In this document: one piece after another, positions 37,637-42,316 of the stretch
Position numbering within the stretch: position 1 is the first letter of the stretch
Layout: every line of letters starts with the position of its first letter
DNA from: an uncultured Lachnospiraceae bacterium
GTDB lineage: Bacteria; Bacillota; Clostridia; Lachnospirales; Lachnospiraceae
Direction: 5' to 3'
DNA: 42,316 bases
Assembly (NCBI GenBank): GCA_947626775.1
Contig: CANQTL010000029.1
Span: 1-42,316, forward strand
Program-made: the position numbers and the translations under genes
Notes under the pieces: generated by a model
Database searches by the model: none
Told to the model about the DNA's origin: nothing
What the model saw: only the letters and a program-made list of their open reading frames with translations

Positions 37637-38450
37637 ACGCCGCCAGTTCCCCGCACATCTGCAGGATACTTTTGCCTGTCAGCGTATGCCGCTCGTACGG
37701 TGCAATCTGTGCGAGCGGTTTTAATACGAAATCCCGGTTCGCCATGTCCGCATGAGGGATCGTCAGTTCCTCCGTACACATCACACAGTCCTCGTACAGC
37801 AGGATATCCAGATCCAGCGTCCGCGGTCCCCAGTGGACTTTCCGCTCTCTCTTATGCTCTCTCTCAATTCCGTGCAGCTTTTCCAACAGCTCCACAGGCG
37901 TATACAGCGTATCCAGCACGACCGCCCCATTCAGAAAATCCTCCTGCTCCACGCCGCCGTAGGGAGCCGTCTCAATCCAATCGGAAACGCGGAGCACGCG
38001 GCATTTTTCGTCAGCCCGCAGCGCCTCGACGGCGCCGTCCAAATGCGCCCTGCGGTCGCCCATATTGGAGCCGCAGGACAGGCAGGCTCTGCGCCATCCC
38101 CGGACGATCCTGACAGACACCGACCGGAAAGAGAGCGGAATCGGCGCCTCGGGCTTGCGCACCTCCAGAGAAACGCGCCTGATAAGCGGAAAGCGCAGAA
38201 GCAGAGCCTCCGCCGTCCGTTCCGCAGCGGTCTCGAGGAGTTTATAGGTATGTTCACGCAGGAAACTGTCTATCCATACGCAGACCTCCCCGTAATTCGT
38301 GGTGAGATCAAGATCATCCATGATACCTGCCCTGCGCGTATCCGTGTCCAGAACGGCATTGACATAAAAATTCTGTCCCTTTTCGTTTTCCTCACGATAG
38401 ACCCCGTGATGGGCAAATACCCTGAGATCCTCTATGACGATCTGGTCCAT
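37620..38450 (-). CDS. folBK: FolB-FolK fusion: dihydroneopterin aldolase / HPPK
   Basis: 276 aa. Residues 1-118 are dihydroneopterin aldolase (VFAHHGVYREENEKGQNFYV, with the family's Tyr/Glu and KLLETAAERTAEALLL). Residues 120-276 are hydroxymethyldihydropterin pyrophosphokinase (SCGSNMGDRRAHL, then WGPRTLDLDILLY). It performs two successive steps of pterin synthesis. GGAAGGAGCAGAAC precedes the ATG. It is last of the folate operon. Confidence 0.95.
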   Translation of the reverse strand: MDQIVIEDLRVFAHHGVYREENEKGQNFYVNAVLDTDTRRAGIMDDLDLTTNYGEVCVWIDSFLREHTYKLLETAAERTAEALLLRFPLIRRVSLEVRKPEAPIPLSFRSVSVRIVRGWRRACLSCGSNMGDRRAHLDGAVEALRADEKCRVLRVSDWIETAPYGGVEQEDFLNGAVVLDTLYTPVELLEKLHGIEREHKRERKVHWGPRTLDLDILLYEDCVMCTEELTIPHADMANRDFVLKPLAQIAPYERHTLTGKSILQMCGELAASNLSP

Positions 38451-38480
38451 GTTCTGCTCCTTCCATATCTATAACGATCG

Positions 38481-39293
38481 TTATTTGCAGACGTCCCTAA
38501 GCGCCTCCGCCATACGGACCGCGCGCACGTTCGCCCTGATGTCGTGAACCCTCACGAACATCGCTCCTTTCAATACTGCATATACGCTGACCGCCAGGGT
38601 TCCCTCCACGCGCTCCGCGACCGGGAGATCGAGCGTCAGGCCAATCACCGACTTTCGGCTGGCTCCCAGAAGAACCGGATGCCCCAGCGCGCGCAGCATA
38701 TCCAGCCTGCCGATCGCCTCCAGACTATTCTCATAGCTCTTGCCGAAACCGACGCCCGGATCAAGGAGAATCTTCCCGCTGTCGATACCGGCGCGCACGG
38801 CAATCTCCAACGAACCGCTGAGATCCCGCAGCATTTCCTCCATGAAGTTCCCGTAGACCGCCTCATGGCGGTTGTGCATCAGGCAGCACGGCACGCCCGC
38901 CTTTGCAATCACGCCTGCTATTTTATCGTCCGCTTTCAGTCCCCAGATATCGTTGATCATATCCGCGCCGGCGTCGATCCCTGCCTGCGCGACCTCCGCC
39001 TTGTAGGTATCCACAGAAATCGGTATGTCAAATGTAGACTTAATCTTTTCGATAACTGTGGATATCCTGTCAATCTCCTCCGCCGCAGGCACGGGTTCAT
39101 ACCCCGGTCTGGTAGATTCCCCGCCGATATCCAGCAGATCCGCGCCCTCGCCAATCATCTGCTCCACGCGATACAGCGCGCGGTCCGCCGTATTGTAACA
39201 TCCGCCGTCAGAGAAGGAATCCGGCGTCATGTTCAGGATCCCCATCACATAGGTGCGCCCTTCTGTTTGAAACTCTCTCCTGCCTATCCGCAC
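38481..39293 (-). CDS. folP: Dihydropteroate synthase
   Basis: About 270 aa with MGILNMTPDSFSDGG, GGESTRPG, PISVDTYKAEVAQAG and the terminal LRVHD-type FVRVHDIRA motifs of DHPS. It joins para-aminobenzoate to hydroxymethyldihydropterin diphosphate and is the sulfonamide target. The start is uncertain: GTG 39293 lies after GGGAGAGGG; another GTG at 39314 has no ribosome binding site. Third in the folate operon. Confidence 0.94.
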   Translation of the reverse strand: MRIGRREFQTEGRTYVMGILNMTPDSFSDGGCYNTADRALYRVEQMIGEGADLLDIGGESTRPGYEPVPAAEEIDRISTVIEKIKSTFDIPISVDTYKAEVAQAGIDAGADMINDIWGLKADDKIAGVIAKAGVPCCLMHNRHEAVYGNFMEEMLRDLSGSLEIAVRAGIDSGKILLDPGVGFGKSYENSLEAIGRLDMLRALGHPVLLGASRKSVIGLTLDLPVAERVEGTLAVSVYAVLKGAMFVRVHDIRANVRAVRMAEALRDVCK

Positions 39294-39333
39294 TGTCCCT
39301 CTCCCATTCCTCACAATTTCGTTACACGCGTTT

Positions 39334-39891
39334 TTATTTTCTCACCATCTCGAAGAAATACTGCTGCAGCTGCGGGTTATCCCGGAAACAGCCGCGCGCC
39401 GCCATCGTCACCGTCCGGCTGCCCGGCTTGGAGACGCCGCGCATCGTCATGCACATATGCTCAGCCTCCACCATCACCATCACCCCCTGCGGCTTTAAGT
39501 GCTCCATGACGGCCTCGGCGATCTGCGTGGTCATCTGCTCCTGGATCTGCGGACGTCTGGCATACACTTCCACGGTGCGGGCCAGCTTGCTCAGACCCAC
39601 CACCCTGCCGTCCGGCAGATAAGCGATATGCGCCTTGCCGTAGAAAGGCATCAAATGATGCTCACAGGTAGAGTAGAACGTGATATCCTTCTCCACTACA
39701 ATCTCATTGCTGTCCACGGCAAAAGTCCTGGACAGATGCAGGGCCGCATCTTCCTCCATGCCCCGATAGAGCTCCGCATACATGCGCGCCACCCGGTTCG
39801 GCGTATCCGCCAGCCCCTCTCTGTCCACATCCTCGCCGATGCCCTCCAGTAACAGGCGTACAGCCTGCTCAATTTTCTTCTGATCTACCAT
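39334..39891 (-). CDS. folE: GTP cyclohydrolase I
   Basis: 185 aa. [20 protein letters not shown] contains the zinc Cys and the two His, and [16 protein letters not shown] the third ligand Cys with substrate residues. It converts GTP to dihydroneopterin triphosphate, the first folate step. Its start overlaps the 3' end of folC by 23 nt, with AGGAGAG 6 nt before the ATG. Confidence 0.96.
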   Translation of the reverse strand: MVDQKKIEQAVRLLLEGIGEDVDREGLADTPNRVARMYAELYRGMEEDAALHLSRTFAVDSNEIVVEKDITFYSTCEHHLMPFYGKAHIAYLPDGRVVGLSKLARTVEVYARRPQIQEQMTTQIAEAVMEHLKPQGVMVMVEAEHMCMTMRGVSKPGSRTVTMAARGCFRDNPQLQQYFFEMVRK

Positions 39892-41200
39892 GCAAGTCTC
39901 TCCTGATCGTATCTCTGTGTTCTACTATATACATCAGCCCGCCCAGATAGGAGAGCGAACCGAATGCGATAATCACGCACTCTCTGTCCTGTCCGGCCAG
40001 CAGATAGGCAAGTTCCACCGCCTCCTGCACGCTGTCCGCCGCGGTCACGCTGCCGTGGTACTGCTTTGCCGCCTGCGCCAGCTCATAGGCATGCAGCGCG
40101 CGCTCCGGGACCGGCGGCGTCACCGTGATGATATGTTCCGCCAGATCACAGGTGTTACGGATCACTTTGTCATACTCCTTGTCCCACAGCATCCCCATGA
40201 TATAGATAATCCGCCTGTCCGGAAAATAAAAACGGATGCTCTGCGCCAGCTTCAGCGAGGCGTCCTCATTGTGAGCCCCGTCCGCGATAAAGAGCGGCTT
40301 CTTCCCGATCACGTCGAATCTTCCGGGCCACCTGGCCTGCGCCATGCCCCGCCGCAGCTGCTCCTCCGTCACGGGATATCCCAGCCTGCCGAGAGCGCCG
40401 ATAATCTCCAGCGCCACAACCGCATTCTCCGTCTGGAACTGCCCCAGCATCGCGATCTCGACGTCCTTGTATTTATCGTAGGAAAACCGCTGTTTTTCCG
40501 TACCGTATCTGACATTTCTGGCTCTGGATGCATCCGCCGTAAAGAACTTCGCCCGCTGCGCCGCCGCAGCCTGCCTCAGCGCCTTCATGGCTTCTGGCTG
40601 CTGTCTGGCAGATATAACATAACACTTGTTTTTTATAATGCCCGCTTTCACCGACGCAATCTCTCCCAGCGTGTCTCCCAGAAGATCCATGTGATCCCTG
40701 CTGATCGACGTAAACGCCGCCACCAGCGTATTTTTTACCACGTTCGTGGCGTCCTGCGCGCCGCCCAGCCCGGTCTCCAGCACCACGATATCACAGTGTT
40801 TGTCCCGGAATAACAGAAACGCCACAGCCGTCTCCACCTCGAACGCCGTGGGATGTGCCAGGCCTTCCGCCGCCATGGCCTCCGCCGCCTCCCGCACCTG
40901 TTCCAGGATCCTGCACAGCGCCAGCTGGGAAATCATCCTGCCGTCCACCTGGAAACGCTCTCGGTAATCCTTCACCGCCGGCGAGATATATCTGCCGACG
41001 CGATAGCCCGCCTCCTGCAGCACGGTGGACACATAGGCGAGCACCGAACCCTTGCCGTTGGTTCCGGCAATGTGGACAAATTTCAGATCATCCTGCGGAT
41101 CGCCCAGGCGCGCGCACAGCTCTCTCATCGTGCCGAGTCCCATCACAGTGCCGTACTGCCTCAGCTCCTCCACGTATTCCATTGCCTCTCTGTAGTTCAC
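39869..41200 (-). CDS. folC: Folylpolyglutamate synthase/dihydrofolate synthase
   Basis: About 443 aa. The P-loop [13 protein letters not shown], the [11 protein letters not shown] substrate loop, [14 protein letters not shown] and GAHNEDA are family motifs. It adds glutamate to folates and may make dihydrofolate from dihydropteroate. The start is uncertain: GTG 41200 has GGGGAGG about 10 nt upstream; GTG 41209 sits too close. First in the operon folC-folE-folP-folBK. Confidence 0.93.
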   Translation of the reverse strand: MNYREAMEYVEELRQYGTVMGLGTMRELCARLGDPQDDLKFVHIAGTNGKGSVLAYVSTVLQEAGYRVGRYISPAVKDYRERFQVDGRMISQLALCRILEQVREAAEAMAAEGLAHPTAFEVETAVAFLLFRDKHCDIVVLETGLGGAQDATNVVKNTLVAAFTSISRDHMDLLGDTLGEIASVKAGIIKNKCYVISARQQPEAMKALRQAAAAQRAKFFTADASRARNVRYGTEKQRFSYDKYKDVEIAMLGQFQTENAVVALEIIGALGRLGYPVTEEQLRRGMAQARWPGRFDVIGKKPLFIADGAHNEDASLKLAQSIRFYFPDRRIIYIMGMLWDKEYDKVIRNTCDLAEHIITVTPPVPERALHAYELAQAAKQYHGSVTAADSVQEAVELAYLLAGQDRECVIIAFGSLSYLGGLMYIVEHRDTIRRDLHGRSEEN

Positions 41201-41313
41201 TGTGCGCACCTCCCCTCTCGGTCAGTCTTTCCGGTCCACATTTATCACGTGTGTTATTTATGATATCGATTCCCGCATGAATAAAAATCCCGCAATATGG
41301 TTATGCTGTTTCC

Positions 41314-41775
41314 ATGAAAAGATGGATCCACAACTATATCCACTGCGGCCTGCTGGGCTGGTTTCTGGAAATGATCTTCACCGCCTTCGGCGCTTTCCGC
41401 AGACGTGATCTGCGCCTCCCCTGCGCCACCTCGGTCTGGATGTTCCCCATCTACGGCCTGGCCGCCCTGCTCGCGCCTCTCGGCCGCAGACTCCGGAACC
41501 GCAGTCTCCTGTCTCGCGGCCTCGTCTACACCGGCCTGATTTTCACCGGAGAATATCTCACCGGCACGTGGCTCAACAGGCGTGGGCTATGCCCCTGGGA
41601 CTACAGCCGTTCCAGATGGAATCTCTCCGGGATCATCCGCCTGGACTACGCGCCCTGCTGGTTTGTCACCGGCCTGCTGTTTGAGCGCCTCCTCCTGGAA
41701 AACGAGCCCGAAACTCCGAAAATCTCTAGTCGTCGAGATCATCGAGATCCGCGGCGTCGATATTCAGCGTGTTGA
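41314..41775 (+). CDS. CmpB-like multi-span membrane protein (putative ABC-transporter permease family)
   Basis: 153 aa with four hydrophobic segments and the signatures HCGLLGWFLEMIFTAFGAF, TSVWMFPIYGLAALL, GEYLTGTWL and CPWDYSRSRWNLSGIIRLDYAPCWF of the family Pfam names ABC_trans_CmpB (PF06541). No transport partner is present, and actual transport is doubtful. The last 20 residues are arginine-rich and may be a run-on into the convergent gene: the two 3' ends overlap by 50 nt. No clear ribosome binding site. Confidence 0.75.
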   Translation: MKRWIHNYIHCGLLGWFLEMIFTAFGAFRRRDLRLPCATSVWMFPIYGLAALLAPLGRRLRNRSLLSRGLVYTGLIFTGEYLTGTWLNRRGLCPWDYSRSRWNLSGIIRLDYAPCWFVTGLLFERLLLENEPETPKISSRRDHRDPRRRYSAC

Positions 41776-42130
41776 GCGTGCGGCGGCGTCTGCGCGCCTC
41801 CTCGGACGCCCGCAGAATATAATCCTTGATCTCCTTCGCGTTCCTGATATGCTGCAGATGCAGCTGCGGATGCGTGTTGTCTCCCGTATAGCACGCCACC
41901 GTGCCCAGCCCGAACAGACGCTCGCCAAAGCTCGTCAACAGTTCCACATCCTGCACTTTATACATATAACAGTCGTTCTCTTTTGTGCTGAGAAAGCCGT
42001 CGTTGATCGTGATCACCTCATCCGTCACCGTATACCTGGTAAATGTGAAGGGCAGGCCGAAGAACAGCCATCTCTTCCGCTCGGTGTACTTCTTTTCGCT
42101 CTCCGCGGTCGTTTTCTTTTCCTCTTCCAT
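41726..42130 (-). CDS. PH-domain (bPH2/DUF304-like) protein
   Basis: 134 aa from ATG 42130, preceded by GGGAGGTACGGT; the longer frame to 42196 lacks a ribosome binding site. The middle region (FTFTRYTVTDEVITINDGFLSTKENDCYMYKVQDVELL ) matches the bacterial PH-like fold, given here in part only. The C-terminal tail is Arg/Asp-rich. It overlaps the convergent membrane-protein gene. The remaining 186 nt to the window end show no gene. Confidence 0.75.
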   Translation of the reverse strand: MEEEKKTTAESEKKYTERKRWLFFGLPFTFTRYTVTDEVITINDGFLSTKENDCYMYKVQDVELLTSFGERLFGLGTVACYTGDNTHPQLHLQHIRNAKEIKDYILRASEEARRRRRTLNTLNIDAADLDDLDD

Positions 42131-42316
42131 ACCGTACCTCCCTGTGATGCGCGCCCGCCCGGACAGCGCGGCTGCGCTTTCAAATCCATTTATCACTATA
42201 TCACACCCGCAACGTTATCTCAACAGCAAACTCCGACGACGCTAGGGTAAAGTTTTTGTAGGAAAAAGAACAGATAAAAATAGGAAAGCACCTTTTTCTG
42301 TGTTAGGATTTGATTG

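Overview
The window looks like chromosomal DNA of an anaerobic Firmicute, most likely a Lachnospiraceae-type Clostridium. Supporting signs are pyruvate phosphate dikinase, rubredoxin, a DUF5050 propeller protein, a Hol-Tox type I toxin, strong AGGAGG ribosome binding sites, and sigma-A promoters with 16-17 bp spacing. The taxon is an inference from gene content; no rRNA is present.

Region 1 (1 to about 8520) is most of an integrated filamentous (inovirus-like) phage whose left end lies outside the window. In order it carries: several small membrane proteins; a 53-aa major-coat-like protein followed by a strong terminator; two tiny ORFs; a divergently transcribed membrane protein; a 573-aa pIII-like adsorption protein; a 95-aa pVI-like protein; and a Zot/pI-type ATPase. 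A non-coding region follows that contains a perfect 14-bp stem-loop with TAGTATTAC in its loop, then iteron-like repeats, then a Rep with HUH endonuclease and superfamily 3 helicase domains of the CRESS-DNA virus type. A cluster of micro-ORFs, a terminator and an IS30-family transposase complete the element. So a filamentous virion module is joined to a circovirus/nanovirus-style replication module (initiator plus matching origin) and to a DDE transposase that probably acts as integrase. I consider this the main discovery in the window. Codon use shows that a T-rich cassette (about 2142-3915: the divergent gene plus the N-terminal and central adsorption domains) has been exchanged within the phage.

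Region 2 (8.6-20.6 kb) is accessory host DNA. It holds an MBOAT/SGNH O-acyltransferase pair, rubredoxin, an MBL-fold hydrolase, a flavin-binding PNPOx-like protein, a PIN/RelB toxin-antitoxin pair, a rhodanese-TtcA fusion, a RelB remnant, a GNAT-type toxin-antitoxin pair, and an orphan solute-binding lipoprotein in operon with a hybrid histidine kinase.

Region 3 (20.6-25.9 kb) holds ppdK behind a roughly 200-nt multi-hairpin leader, a GDPD phosphodiesterase, a GNAT acetyltransferase, and a complete-looking type I toxin-antitoxin locus. That locus has a 30-aa Hol-Tox peptide, a convergent antisense RNA promoter and a ribosome-binding-site-sequestering leader.

Region 4 (25.9-42.3 kb) is mostly housekeeping: ABC-F ATPase, PHP and HAD hydrolases on the + strand; then a long minus-strand cluster pheA - DUF815 ATPase - ppx - ppk1 - maf - small acidic protein; a DUF5050 protein; the folate operon folC-folE-folP-folBK; a CmpB-like membrane protein; and a PH-domain protein. 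No tRNA, rRNA or CRISPR array was seen.
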